From Paragordius varius (lineage: Eukaryota > Nematomorpha), in NCBI GenBank assembly GCA_964247055.1, contig OZ176053.1:1178001-1242000 (forward strand): a stretch of DNA of 64,000 nt, given 5' to 3'. The translations under genes were made by a program, and so were the position numbers. Positions 1 through 14,409 of this stretch are shown in pieces. Numbering within the stretch: position 1 is the stretch's first letter; every line of letters starts with the position of its first letter. The notes beneath the pieces were generated by a model, which saw nothing but the letters and a program-made list of their open reading frames with translations, had not been told where the DNA came from and searched no databases.

Positions 1-1304
1 TCCCCCAAACACCCAATTAAATAACTGATCCAATCAAAATATTATCTTGGAACTTTTTAAAATGGAATAAAATAAATAAATGGGCGTAAATCAATCATTG
101 TTATATTAAATAACTTAAATAAAACTAAAATACCGTTACAGCTCGTTGTTAGTCAAAAATACCGTGCTTTTTATAGCTTTTCCTGTGCGATTTTAGATCT
201 TTCCCGCCTCTTATAAACAAATCCAAGAACCAGAGACCCCTAGAATTTTTTGTTAAAGCCTTATATAGTCGGGTTGGATTTTAAATGGTTTGAATACCGG
301 TTCTAAATCAGTTTTCACAAATCAGTACCGATTTCGGTTATTGAATATTGGTGGTAACTATCGCCTAAAATTAAACGGGGTCTTGTGGACTTCAAAAATA
401 TTATCATTCATTTTAGTTACTAAATATATGCTGATGGAATAATAAAATAAATATATGGAAGTTATGATTAATTTAATTTGTAGTCTTAAAAAAATTAATT
501 ATTTTTCTCTTTTTTTTGCTTTTCTCCATAAATATTAATGAAATCAAACAAGAAATTCCAATATAAATTATAAATTATAAAAGTCTATTTTTCCTGATTA
601 AAAATCAGTAAACTGCTATATATATATATATATATATATATGTAATTTGGCTTGTGTTGTCAATTGATAAGAAATATCACTAAGATAATTTCCATTCGTA
701 TAAGACAAAAATATAAATTAATATACTACTGTGTGTTTGTCAAAAAAAACAACTCAGAATACAGCATTAAGGAAAATTTTTCTGTCCATTTTTAATCACT
801 AACGTGATTTTTGCTTTTACTATACTGCAAAAGTTCTAGAAAATTAAATCAGAATATTAGTTTTTTTTTCTGTGATTTTTTGATTAAAAAAAATTCTATC
901 AGTTTTTCGTATAAAAAAAATTAAGTTAATCGTAGACTTTTTTTTATAATTTTAATTATTTGTAAAACCAAAAAAAAACGTTTTCCCCTTATCCTATGAT
1001 AAGTTTTGATTTTATTTTATTATGATTATATTGTGTAAAGTAAGTTGAGTTAAGTTAATATTAAATGGTTGCTAAATTAATATTCATTCCGTGTATTTAT
1101 TATTAGCAAGCGATCGACTTAAAGTCCACACAACAATACTTTGAGACCTCTGAAATAGATAACAAAAAATATTTTTAATTTATTTATTGGTGGAAAATAA
1201 AATTAAAAAAAAATCCAATCAAATCCCACATATATAAAATATATGTTTTCCCTAAAAGTGTTATAATGTTTTAGATTGTTTTTGAACCGTAAATGAATTT
1301 CAAA

Positions 1305-1344
<40 letters not shown>

Positions 1345-1433
1345 CTATAAAATATTTTTATATTTAGAATTTTAGAACTAATAATGGCTTAAATCCTTCC
1401 TACATTAACCAGTATAATATTTTTGAGGTTTTG
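1..1433. other. AT-rich gene-free DNA
   Basis: I see no coding exon, RNA gene or recognisable transposon here. Short TA microsatellites lie near 618-642 and 1308-1340. Frames are broken by frequent stops on both strands and I found no splice-linked exon chain. Confidence 0.5.
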
Positions 1434-1713
1434 CAGTATAAAATGGAATTATACGGACAAAGAAATATTTTTATCTCAAAGAAACAACCATACTTTTAAA
1501 ACCTTAATTTTTCTCATAGGAGCTATTTAGTTACAATTGTTAAATATAGAATTGATTGTGTTAGTAATATATATCTCTATTTCACACTTTGCCATTTAAA
1601 ATAATGTGTTATACTTAAATTAAATCAAGGTTTAAAAAGTATGGGGTTGTCTTTTAAAAAAAAATTTGTCTTTACATTTTTACGTTTTGTCCGTTTAATT
1701 AAAGTTTTTACTG
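1434..1713. mobile_element. MITE-A, copy 1
   Basis: A non-autonomous inverted-repeat element of ~280 bp. The left end starts CAGTA and runs into a 'ttatacggacaaa' motif; the right end carries the inverse, 'acgttttgtccg' then 'tttttactgta'. The inner arms mirror each other around 'aaccatacttttaaaacctt' and its inverse. No coding capacity. At least six more copies lie in the window, some inside introns. CAGT ends and TA flanks fit Tc1/mariner-type MITEs. This copy is diverged and its left TA flank is not clear. Confidence 0.7.
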
Positions 1714-2936
1714 TAAATTATATATTAGTCTAATCCTTTATTTTAATTTTGTGATTTTAATTGTTTTACAAAATATTATCATATAATAATAGTTGCGTTT
1801 GCATTTAGCTATGAATTATTAAGTCATAATTATTATAATCAAATTAAAAATAAATTAAAATTTCGAATAATAAAAATTAATTATTTTTGAGTTTTTGAGA
1901 TTTCCAAGATGTCTCTTTTTAACGCGCGCGCTTTCATAATTCCAATCACATAATAAAACTACAAACGAGGGAATTTAATTATTAAAAGCAAAATAATTTT
2001 ATAAGTAATGTTAATAAAAAAAAGTTTTTTTTATTTAAGAATATTTAATTTAATTTTTCTCTCAGATCAAAATCAAATAATGTTGTAATTTAACACAAAG
2101 AAGACACATGAAAGGACAAAACAGAATAGGATTAAAACTTAATTCTTAAAACATTCCAAACGCAGCAAGATGCAATTTGAAGCACAAAATTATTCTTATT
2201 ACTATTTAAGAAATTATGAAACTTTAAATTAAAAAATAAATGGAGAAAAAAGGGAAAAAATGAAATTAATAATAAAATTAATATCTTATATATCTAAAAA
2301 TAAATTAATTTAAGTTGTACTGTTTACTGTTTAATTTATTTAGTTTTCTCCTTATAAGTAAAGGGAAACAATTTTGGATTATAAAATATTTGTGTGGTCT
2401 GTTTTTCATCACACACTTTTTCATGAAATGAGAGAATTTGCTAGAATGGATGGAAAATTAACCAAGCGAAAATTAAATAACAAAGTTGACAAATTATAAA
2501 AATTATTAATTTATATTTATTTATACTATACTATCTCATCATACTAATAAACCACAGAGATGTCGTCAAACATTCGCAAAACTTTAATTAACTATTTTAT
2601 AATTTTTATGCTGCCTTTCATTGGTGGATGTCAAATTTGTCTTATATTTTAAAGTTTTTTAAGGTTAAAACATACCTAAGTTCGACCGGTTAGGACACTT
2701 AAAAGCTTGGCTGTTTTTGTTTTTATTAGAGCCAAACAAATAATTTGGTAGTTAAATATCTCAAATTGTTAATAACAAAAAGTTATATTTTCTAGTTTAT
2801 ATATTTTAATTCTACCAAATATAAATAAAATACGCGAAATGACTTGGTATATATGGAATATATGTCTTGTGATTGATTCTAACGAAGTTATCTTCCAAGT
2901 AAATTAAAGGTTTTTGTGGACCTATATAACCTAACC
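1714..2936. other. AT-rich gene-free DNA
   Basis: I see nothing beyond AT-rich low-complexity sequence. A GC-rich 'aacgcgcgcg' run near 1921 stands out but has no associated frame. Confidence 0.45.
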
Positions 2937-3180
2937 CAGAGGCGTAGCTTGCATTTTTGCACCCCGGTGCATGAATCCAAGATGGCGCCCCCCCTCTGTG
3001 TGACCCCTTGCATTTTAATTTAAATCAAATTTAAACAGTTGACAAGACACCACTCATAATTGGGTGATTTTTTAAATATATATTATTTAAAACAATAACT
3101 TTTAAATACCTATTTTTTATAAGATAAAATTAAAAAGTTTTAAAATCCGGTTCCCCTTTCCTCCCCCCGCTACGCCTTTG
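2937..3180. mobile_element. hAT-type MITE with 8-bp target duplication
   Basis: A 244-bp element with short terminal inverted repeats: CAGAGGCGTAGC at the left and GCTACGCCTTTG at the right. It is flanked by a perfect 8-bp direct repeat, acctaacc, at 2929-2936 and 3181-3188. Eight-base target duplications with CA(G/A)-type ends are characteristic of hAT elements. There is no open frame, so it depends on a transposase elsewhere. The hAT at 21,425 has different ends and is unlikely to be its driver. Confidence 0.85.
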
Positions 3181-3188
3181 ACCTAACC

Positions 3189-6100
3189 TATATTCTAAAT
3201 CGTTCAATAATAGTGGTTACTTATGGGTCGAAAGGTAATATTCAATTTTTTCAAAATTTTTAAAGATTTCCTTATTTCGTTAGTCATAATTTCTAACCCT
3301 TCAATACAGCTAATATTTGATATTCTTCTATTAACGTCTTTTAAATTTTAAATCCAAAATATAATATTATTATTGTAAAAAAATGAGACACATATCAATT
3401 AGGAATAAAAAAATTAGGAATAAGCTATCAAAATGTGCGTTATAAATAGCAATAAACTTTTTACAATTGAAAATGCACATTGTATATTATTTCATATATT
3501 GCTGAGTAGAGTCTCAATATACCTATTGGGGTAGTTTCTTACTCCTGAGCCATTTAAAATATATATTATGAGATAATCTATCATATTACCTAAAGTAAAA
3601 AATATGCATTTTCTAACCTCCTTTTTTATCGCTGGGTGTTATCTTAACCTTACACTGTAAAAAACTAAAGAAACTGGATTAATTTTTTTTTATTAAAAAA
3701 AGTAAATATATAATTATTTATAAAACACAAAAACAGCTGTCTCAATAATACTTTTTCAGAGTTAATAAGCTCTGGTGGGACAAAAATTACCCCAATATAT
3801 CATTAATAAGGTGAAAATGTTGAAGTTTTATTAACAAAGTTCCCAATATAGTGTTACTTAAATTCATCAAATTTAATGATTAACGGTTTTCGAAGGAATA
3901 TAATATGATAGAAAAGTATTATATGTTAGACCTAATCTGTATAGATTTTAAATATACTGTTTTGTCATATAAAATACATTAATTAAAATATTCAAAATTT
4001 TAAAAAAAATCTGTAAAATGGAAAGTTAAATTGATGGGACCCAATATTCCACACAATAAAATAAAAAAATAATTGATAAAATGGGTGGAATAGGTATATA
4101 TCTCCTGGAGGACTAATAAATTATTTTTATATACATTATAAAAACTAAGGGCATATTTGATTTTCAATCATTTTTTTCTAATTGTATTTCAAAATATCAG
4201 TGAAAATAAAAAATAAGGCAAAAATATTTAGATGAAAACATTTATAAATAAAAAAACGCATTAAAAAAACTCAAAAAATAATTTTATGAATATACACAAT
4301 ACCTTTTGTTTTTAGGCTAGGGGGGCTTGTTCACGGGTGTCGATATAAGTTTTGTCACCAATTCGATCCATATATATGAAATAATATTTATTTAAAAATA
4401 ATTTACAGACATTAGAATAAATAAATTTTTATAAAATGTCAGAGAAAGAGAGGTAATAAAAGAAAAGGTCCTTTATTGTGTTTTTGAATGTAATGACCAC
4501 ATCCGTTATAACTGTCCATCATCATTATGAGAAATAATATAACACTGATAGCTCTTAACTCTGTTATAACCTATAAGCTAAATGATACGATAGTCATCAC
4601 AATTAATTTCCTCTAATATAATAAAAATTTTACTTTTTTTTAGTAAACTTTTGGTATGGAATAAATACCCAAACAGCTTATTTTCTTTTTATAACTTTTA
4701 GAAAACCACAAATGCACCATGAGTTCCAACATAATTAGTCCTAAAATATGAAAAACAAGAAAGAATAAAAATTAAAACTTTTTATAATTATATTTTCATT
4801 AATTGTTTGAGAGTGAAGGGATTACGTGCCAGATTCCCGGATTCCCTAATTAATATTTTGGTAAAAATGTATGAAATCCATTTAACCGTAAAATGCAAAA
4901 AGTTTGATTAATTTATATTTTATAGAAAGTTAATTGACAAAAACTTGTTTTTTTTCTAATGTAATTAATTTTATGATTGTGATAAAAATGAATAGTTATA
5001 CTCTCATATTCTTGAGTAAAATTTCTATTTCCTATTAAATGTGCAAAAAATATATTTATTTAAACGAAAATTATGGCTAAGGTCAGTACCAACAATTACT
5101 TTAAATAATGATTGGGAAATGCATATAATTGGTGTAAGATCCACGGTTTCAGATTCCAAAATTTAGGATTGGGCTCAATATGCTTTTAAAAGATCAGATT
5201 TCGTGGAAATGAGTATTTGCTTTAACTAAAACGCAAAGCGGAACGAACATGAAATCTCGCCACAAAGCTTCGTTTCAATAACCGAAGAAAAAAAGTTGTT
5301 TTTTCACACTGAAGAATGTTTGGTTTAAATAGCGTTGCTAGTAAAATAAATTTTTTATCTTGCGATTTACAAATATAATGGGGTTAAAACTTAAATTTAG
5401 CGTAAAAGGTTACTTCATTCTTGAATTTATCATATTAACAACAATATGTTTTGTGATTAGTTAATTTTTATATTTTAAAAATTATGGTTATGACTGGTTA
5501 TGACCATAAAAAACATAATCAGTTACATCGGAAAATTTTTATTAAAAAGTCAATTAAAAATAAAAAGCTTAAATTTATATAATAAGCGATAAGTTAGAGT
5601 TGTTACTGAAAACGATATAGCTTAAAAAGCGTGAAAATCTGCATCCAAACGTTACTTAAAGTTTAAAACGACTAATAAGCAAATGACAGTCCGCTTGTCA
5701 CATAGAGTGATGAGGTAAGCATTTTTGGCGCCCGGTATTCTGATGGTTTTTCTTTCCCGGTTGCTAAAAATATAATTCTATTAATCTAGCGTTCTTTAAT
5801 TTATCCCCTTTCTACTGAGATCCTAACTAAGATACAAATTTATCAGAATTAATGTTTTGAAGGGTGGAGTCAATAACCCTACCAAATTTTTCATTAAGAA
5901 CATAAAATGCAACATTAATAATATGCCGAACAATTTAGTGAAAAGGGTATCCGCTCTAAAGCCCAGTTACTTTTTTTGGTTTCAAAAGCTATCGTAAATG
6001 GAAAAATAATTTAGGTCGTTTGACTTAAAGGTAGACATTGTTTTCTTATGTCTGAAAGGGTTACATAAACTTTGATAGTAAAGCTTTTCTAAGAAAGATA

Positions 6101-9100
6101 ATTTTTAATATTGCTGGGGCTTATTTAATATTACTTAACTATGAATTTTAGGATTTTTAGGCGATTTTAGTTAAAGGGATATTATTTAATATAATTGTTA
6201 AATTAAGCTTATGTGATTTACTATTTTGCTATTTTTCATTAAATAATCCCAATTATATGGCAAATATTATAATTATTATCTTTAAAAATCAAAATATAAC
6301 GAGAAAAAGCATAAAAATATTTTTTAGATATTATATTAACTGAAAAAATAAGCTTTTAATATGTACAAATTTTGTGTTAATGTGCCAAAAAGCCTATATA
6401 TTTATTTGTAATCAATACCAAACATTAATTTATTCAAAACCTTGTTATCTCACAATATGTAAAATGTTTGAGTTTGTTAACAAAACTGATTGTCATATAA
6501 TAAGACTGCATCTTTTTAGCGACAAATTAAATAATTTGTTCAAAAGTATTTCTTAAAATCAGCTGAGTGCTTAAAGTTGTTGGGTTACTTATATGCAGCA
6601 GTGGCATGCCCAATTTGACACATAAAACTTTGCTTTTTCTCCAGTTAATATAAGTGTCGCGTGAGGAAAACATTATTGAGATCAATTATAAGCAATATTT
6701 TCTCTGAGCACTATAATACCGATACTTAACAAAGTTAATGTGAACAGATAACATCTCATATAATATTAAAAAAATGTTTTAATGTAAATTTTTTTCCAAT
6801 TTATTTCTACTTTTTTTTATTTTCAAAAAATTAATGGCCAAAGAAGATTTACGAAAGAATTTATATTTACAATCTATATAACGGTTTACTTTATGATGGG
6901 TGTACATTTAAGCTAAAATTAAATTTCTTAATTGAAAATTTAATTTACAATAATGGTAACATTTAACCATCAAAATAAAATAAATCTCATAATTAACTCT
7001 GCTTTTAAACCAAAAAAGTCCAGCAGAATTTTAACTTATAATTAATTTAGAATTTTTCCAACAATGCAATTACATATATTAATTCTAAATTAATATGTTT
7101 AATCACGTTTTTTTTAGTGTTGGAGACAGGAAGACGTAAAAACCAACAATGTACTACAATTAAAAACCTTGAAACTAATTATATCATAATTTTTAGTTTA
7201 ATTACACTGGACAACAAATTTTTCTGCCACTCGAGTTTTTTGCATTTTCGGATATTTAGTATCATTCTAACAATCCGAAATAAAAATTATAACCCGATGG
7301 AAGAATTTTGAATTATATGATTTTTTGATTATGCGCCCTCTTTATCAAAATTTTACTAAAAAATGTTTTTCTTTGAAAATATACAAGTAATGCCCATTTG
7401 TAATATATCATTCGAAAGAGTGATAAAAACTCTTTAAAATGCATACTAATATGTATTACATCGACAGTTAATATTGGACACAGAGAGCGACAAACGCGCG
7501 AAGCGAGAGCATTTTTTTTAATTATTATATTTTTAAAACTAATGGATGAAAATAGCTGAAACTTTGTTTAGATGGTGATGAATGTCCAAAAAAGATAACA
7601 CAAGAAAGTTTTTTTGATTAAAACATTATTTTATTGCTTTTATGTCACTCAAAACAGCCATTTTTAAGTTTTTTGTTTTTTAAAAATTACCATCTCATCA
7701 ATATTAATTTATTTTCTTTACGAGGCTGATAATTTCGAAATTTTTCAAGATAATAACAAAGTTTAAGGTATTTTTGATCTTTTAAAGCCATTATGTAATA
7801 AATTTACAGTTATAACTATGCATTTTAGTTTCCACTAGGCAAAATATTTATGATAGTAATAATTTTTATTAAAAAAGCAAACCAAAAGCTTTTTCAAACA
7901 TTTTTTTAAAATTAAATACTAATATAACCCTATTAATTATATTAAAATAATTTATATGATTTTCAAATTAATTTTTCTGTGAAAATTCTTGACTTATATA
8001 AGGATTGAAAATTTCGACCATTTAAATCCAAATAACTTTTACATCCGATTGATTTAAATGACTTATTACCATTTAAAAGATGCAGTTTTTTGAGCTCTTT
8101 TGAATGATATAAAATACATGGCTTCATATTTAAAACTTTTAATTTTCGAAATTTCGAGTTTAATGTTAAATCGGGGCCAAAAATTATCGATAAACTCTAA
8201 TATAAAAAAATTCTTTCATGCTAGACCAATTTTCTTTTCAGATATACTAATTATGTACTTTAATGAAATAAATTTTAAATTTACAAGAATGGCAGTTAAA
8301 AAAAGTTAATATTTGTTGTCTAGTGTTATTAACCTTGCGTAATCTTTTGCAAAATGAATATTAAATGTCTTATATAAACGATTTGATTTTTTCTTCTATC
8401 AATGGTTTTTTGGGGCACAAAATCAGTTACAAATAGTATCAATTTAAATATTAAATTGACAGCCTAAAATAATTTCATCCATCCCCAAGTAAAAAGTATT
8501 GCAGTGTAATTCAACTTAGCATACATTTTAATCAATTGCACTTCATATAAATATTGCAAACCATTTTACCTTATCACAAGCAGCACAAGAGGGGTGTCCT
8601 AAACCAATAGTTTCCCAGCCCGCATTTTTCAAAAAAATATATGGCCAATTTTATTTGATTTGAAACATAAACTGTAAAGAATTCTATTTATTTTAACAAA
8701 TTTTAGTTTGTTCCTTGCCAAAATTTGGAAAAAAAGTTAATCAGAAAATTTGTTGAAGAAAATCAAATAGATTAGACTTATCGCGGGCAAAAGAAGGCCG
8801 CGTTTTCGACAGCCCGGATATAGAGGCTGGCTAATGTTAATCCAAGGTTAGATTACCCCCTCCCCACCGAATTATGTTTAATTAAATGTTTTGGCAATAA
8901 AGGAAAAACATATTTTAATTTGATGTATTCAACGTAAAAATACAAAATATTTACATGATTGAATATATTTTTAATATTGTATTTACCATGTCCCAAAAGT
9001 TTTATCCTATAAATGCCAGGAAATTGGATAATCTTAAGCATTTAATGTAAAGCCAATAAATGTAAATTAATTTTAACTCATATATAATTGAAATATTTAA

Positions 9101-9263
9101 GAGTTTAATCCAAATATCTTAGTAAGCTCTTCTTTATGTTTACCTCATTATTTAAAATTTATATTTATTTTTACAAAATATATATATTAAAAGAACGCTA
9201 TAATCCAAGCTGTCTCAACTTCCTAAAAGTTTACATTCATACTAAAAGATATCATAATTATCA
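3189..9263. other. long AT-rich gene-free stretch
   Basis: Six kilobases with no exon I can support. Open stretches at 6374-6556, 7117-7311 and 8100-8309 are short, A/T-codon rich and resemble no family. Slightly GC-richer patches near 5200, 5700-5760, 8590 and 8780-8880 have no consistent frame. With introns this small, a decayed gene could hide here, but I could not build one. Confidence 0.45.
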
Positions 9264-9518
9264 TATACCATTTACAAATCAAATTTACCCTCGAACAATT
9301 CAAATTCACCCTCAAATAAATAACATGTTTTTCAAGATTAGAAATTACCCATATTTTTGATATTCAAATTCTGTACAAAATTAAAATAATACGTGAAAAA
9401 ATGATAAATGCCATAAAGATATATTTCATATTAACAATGAGTTATATTAGTTCGAAAACACACAATTTATTTTTAGGGTGAATTTGAATTGTTAAAGGGT
9501 AAATTCAAACTCTACATA
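9264..9518. mobile_element. MITE-B, diverged copy
   Basis: The left end is TATACCATTT followed by ~21-bp repeats of the 'caattcaaattcaccct' type. The right end shows the inverse 'gggtgaatttgaattgtt' but is degraded past ~9510. It has the same architecture as the copies at 20,406, 31,440 and 56,605. No coding capacity. Confidence 0.6.
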
Positions 9519-11470
9519 CATTTTAAATTTCGGAAGGTATTCTCGCGCAATGCGCCAATTTTTAGAAATATCGGTAATTTGTATAGCCTTTTGCAGCAAA
9601 TGCAAATATGGACATAAATTGTAAAGTCAAAATTATCAATTATTAATAATAAAAAACTCTTCTTAAACGCAAACCGACATTTAAATCCTTAAATTCTCCA
9701 TTTTTACAATGTTTAACATTTCCCCCTTGGTTAGTAATAATATAAATTTGTGTTATTTTTTTAGCTAAAAAGTCCATAAACCAATATGATATAACTGTAC
9801 TTTTTAATAATTGATACAACTGTGGTAATTATTAAAAGATATAATTTTAGTTAAACTGCTTATTGTGGTTTATTTTATACCTTAATCTTTAATTTTGATA
9901 AATCACCATTAATATTTCTATACACTCAAATAATATTTGTGCAAGCTCATTAATTTATAATTAGATTATATATCATTTTTTAACAAAAATTTTTTTTATA
10001 ATAATTCATTTCATTGAATGTGATCGCATTAAAAAAGTGGATAATTTTGATAATTTTCCATCTCAAAAGTTTGTTATAAAGTGAAATTGAATGCACAAAA
10101 ATGTAATTGGTATTTTTGCCATAATAAGCCAACATGTAATTTAATAAAAAAAAATTGTTATTCTCCAATTAAAATGTCAAACGGTGGTGGACTCTCATAA
10201 ATAAATTATTATTAGCTTAGCTTAGGTTAGCATTACAAGGCAGCATTAGTTAATAAAAGAAAGTTAAAATTTTAAAATTAACCTTATATCGCTCGTATAT
10301 ATATATATATATATATATATATGAGTTATATTAGATTGATGAGATAATATAATTGATAAAATAAGCAGCATTCTGATTGAGAATGGAGAAAGGTTTAAGC
10401 CAATTTCATTCATTATTTCATTCAAGTGAGTTTTTGGTGGCCATTTTTTTTATCAAATTTAAAAATTTATTTTATATGCTATATTAAAACCAGCAAAGCA
10501 CCTCTTTTTCAATTTATCATCCATTATTAATCTCTTACAATGTGGAATAATAATAATAATAATAACACATTTTTGGAAAAAAAAAGTTAAAATTCTTTAA
10601 TTCTCGTTTCCCGTCCTTTTAAAACTCTTTCTGTCTGCTTTTAGAATTTTAATTTTTTATTCAATTTAGATCAAATTAAATTTTTGGTGCGTTTATGAAA
10701 TATAAATATTTGATAATGATATCGTCTCTCTATTATTTTAGCAGAGTTTATTTCAAATTTTTATTGTTTGAAAACGTTCAACATACAAATTAATATAGCT
10801 TAATTTTTTCAAAATTAAATTTGTATTTGTTTAAATTTTATAATGTTGTCAATTTTTTATATTCAGTCAACAAGTGCGTATATGATTATGTTTCAAATAT
10901 ATATATCCATTCATCATCTATTAATTTATCGGTTACTAATATAATTTAATATATAGATAATTATTATAAATTTGAAATCTATTATTTAAACACATGATAT
11001 CGTTTAAACAAAAAAATATAAATGCTAAATAAATTCCAACATGTGTTGTCAACAGCATTTTTGTGTTAACCATTTTAGTACGGATTTATTAGGTTTAATG
11101 TTATGTCCAATCAAAAATCATTTAAATGCCAAATAGGCCGTAAAAAGACTAAAATATAAATTTATATTATTTTTATATCTAATGTTTTAATTATATTTAA
11201 ATACAAACTATTACCAATTGTAGGTATATTAAAAGGCAGGTAGGGGGATCCAGATAAATATGGCCCAATTAAATTTCACAAAACAAAGCTTTTTATAATG
11301 CTTTTCTAATTTAAATAATATATTAGATGTTGTCATAAGTTAATACCGGTTTAACTAAGAGAAGAGGTCAGAGAGTACGCAGACGATTAATTTGATACAC
11401 ACGACATTTTGTTCATCTAACAATAAACGTCAATTATAAATAAGTTGAGTATCGACTATTTTTGTTATAG
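9519..11470. other. AT-rich gene-free DNA
   Basis: No exon or transposon recognised. A TA microsatellite occupies about 10,296-10,322 and a short TAA run lies near 10,549-10,564. Confidence 0.45.
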
Positions 11471-11477
11471 AATAATC

Positions 11478-12200
11478 ATGTCGAATTTTTTGCACGGAAA
11501 AGAACATTTGCGGCACAAATTTATATCTGGAGAAAGAGGTTATTGGTTAGTTATCATTGCTGGAAGTATCATATGGTAAACATATTCTATCGATTAGCAC
11601 ATGTTTGAATATTAAAATTGGTGATTTCATGTGAAAGAGTGTGGGCCTTCTGTTAAAATCCAGAACTACTAGGACGCTAAAGCGGTAGAATAATTGAATG
11701 ATTAATTATAAACAATTGACAGAAGACTTACATGTGTCACAAATAACCAATATTTGTCTACGAGCAATCGGAAAGACCAAATAGCTCAGCAAAGGGTTCC
11801 ACACAATTTGTAACGTGATATCGAAAATAACAAAGTCATGGAAAGAAATCATTTTTGTGAACTGGGACGGGTGATGAGTAATGGCCTGATTTTGTAAATT
11901 CGAAGGGGAAAATCGTGGCCTTATTTTGCCAAGCCGTTCCATCCACAATAAGGCCAAATCGCTTCACAAGAAAAGCATGCTTTGTGTCTTGTGAAATTAA
12001 ATTTTTTCACACCCGCGGAAATATCCTGATCGCGCTAATTGACTGATAACTTCGCATCAATGAGGACCATCGCAGAGTAGCAATCCAATAATTTCAAAGA
12101 TGTTGGAAATGGCATGGCTGATGGTTTGCCGCAAAAGTCAATCTGGCGCATTAATATATTACCTGAGAGATGAGCGGAATATGTAGATGCCTATTACAAT
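11478..12200. other. coding-like island of unknown nature, possibly a decayed gene
   Basis: This stretch is visibly less AT-rich than its surroundings. On the plus strand an ATG at 11,478 opens a 33-residue frame with a hydrophobic end (YWLVIIAGSIIW) running into a gtaaac donor-like site. On the minus strand about 12,150-11,720 reads as several protein-like pieces in shifting frames, including FCGKPSAMPFPTSLKLLDCY and a 66-residue piece ending at a gtaagt donor-like site near 11,730. I could not chain them with small introns, and no family was recognised. A decayed gene or transposon is the likeliest explanation. Confidence 0.3.
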
Positions 12201-14409
12201 ATTTGATTTCGTTTTAAAATTACAAATGATTATACCAAATAACAGGTAAAAACTTTTGAACAAACCTGATAATTGCTTTGAAATGTTATGTATAATAAAA
12301 TTCATCATCACCTTATCTAAAACGTTATATGTTCGAGCATCAACATTTAATATAGAATAAATTTCTTTGGCCTAACTTTATATGCAATAAAAATTCTATC
12401 AAGAATTGATTTGCTAGCGTATGGAAGATCTTTAATTAATTTTCTACATCAATTTATAAATAATATTACATAATTAAACCTTTTTAATAAATTTATAAAT
12501 TTTAGTCGTTCTGTCAATTCTTGTGTGATTTTAATTGTAGTTAAAACACACAAATAATTGTGTCTTGCTAAACAAATCGCTTTTAAACTTTGTCGGGTTT
12601 ATAATTTTATTAGAATCTTAAGTCAAAACAATGCCACACAGAAATTATTTAATATTCAACGAGTAAATGTGTCACTGGAGACTCATAATAATTTTGTTTG
12701 CATGTTATAGGTCATACCCGAAATAAGACACGAGTTTAGAAAGAGAGCATATGCCAACCAGGCAAACACACTTTTAGACTGTAGAAAAATTATTTTTGCA
12801 TATAATCTACATAATATCATAAATTTTATTTTGATTCATTTTTCTCCTTCTTAAAGTTGTGGCCTCAAGATCAATCTATTTATACATGCACTCTTGCCTA
12901 AATAATGATATATTTGAATAATATTATAATAAAATAATATGTGGCTTTCCTTATGCATACATGTCCATTTACTAACTATACGGAATCAAGTTTCAAAATT
13001 AATATTCAAATCTTTTCCACTTTTTTCTCTCGCAAATATATTTGTGTTTAGCTTTAATGCTAAGTAATTGCATAATTTTATTATTAATAATAACTTACTT
13101 TTTTTTAATAAGGATAATAATATTATTAATATATTACATATACAATTATATTTGAGTAAAACTATAAAAATATCTATAAATTGTGGTTTTAGTTTAATTT
13201 GATTTTCCAGAGACTTTGACTTTTTGCATATAGTAAAAATTTATATAATGAAATAAATTAATATGCCTGCCAGAATTATCAATATGTAACATCTTGCTAC
13301 ATGTCCAAAAAATTAAATATAAATAATATCATCATTATTATTAATAAAAAAATACTTTTATGACTTTGTATATTATACTTATTAATATGTATATTTTTGT
13401 TTAGTTTTATTATCTCAGTCGCATAAAATATAAATAAATTTGAATAAATCAGAATATTTGCAAGGCTCAGAGAGGCCAAAATTCATATTTTACAATTTTT
13501 GCAGAAACCTTATTTATAGTAATGAGGGTAAATATGTTATTTGCGTGCATAAATTTAAATAATATTTTGATTTTTAGAGAAATCGACATTCCTAAAATAT
13601 GGTAATTCTGTGAATATTTGACAGAATGTGGTTTGACCTAAAACATAATGTAACATCATCATTTGATTAACATTTTAATTTACCATTTGCATAATTTAAT
13701 TATAATGTAAGCGAAAATGTAAAGTAAAAAGTGCATAAGACATCGGAATAGAATTCATAATGCCAAATCATAAAATTAAAGAATATTGGATTTCATTTTA
13801 ACGGAAAAATTAAGACTTTTGAAAGAAATGTAACTGGGTTATTGGAAACATTTTTGGATTATTTGAAGAATAATGTTTGTTTGTATATATTAATGTGACC
13901 AGATAGGCTGTTTTTCTCAGTACAGTACTGGGTTTTCAGAAAAAAACTTCGCCTAAACTGCGCCCACTACTGCTTTTTGAATTAAAAAAAATAATTTTTT
14001 ATAAATATATTATATACCTTTTATTTATTCAAAATAATTATTTTAGAATTTAATATAGTACCGTCTGTAAAAATATCCCTATGATTTGTAAAGAAAGGTT
14101 CATTCGGTAAAAAAACTAAGATTGGCTATTTTTAATTGGTTAATATTCTATTTTTTGCTTGAATTATACATAAAACTTAAGCTTGTACCTTTTCACGCAG
14201 TGGTGAAACTATAAATCTAGATCGTAAGATTCAGGCTAATGGCTCTTTCACTCAGGGCTTCCGCAAAAGGAGGTGCCTAAAAATACAAATAACTTAATTA
14301 TGACATTTTAATAAATGTTTGATCATGTTAGAAAGTTTATTTTTTGTTGTAATTATCAAACGGAAAATTTTATGGAAAATTGTTATTCCCGTAACATATT
14401 ATATATAAT
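12201..14409. other. AT-rich gene-free DNA
   Basis: No supported feature. A GC-richer patch at about 13,895-13,975 and another near 14,190-14,280 could be eroded transposon ends, but neither shows clear repeats or target duplications. Confidence 0.4.
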
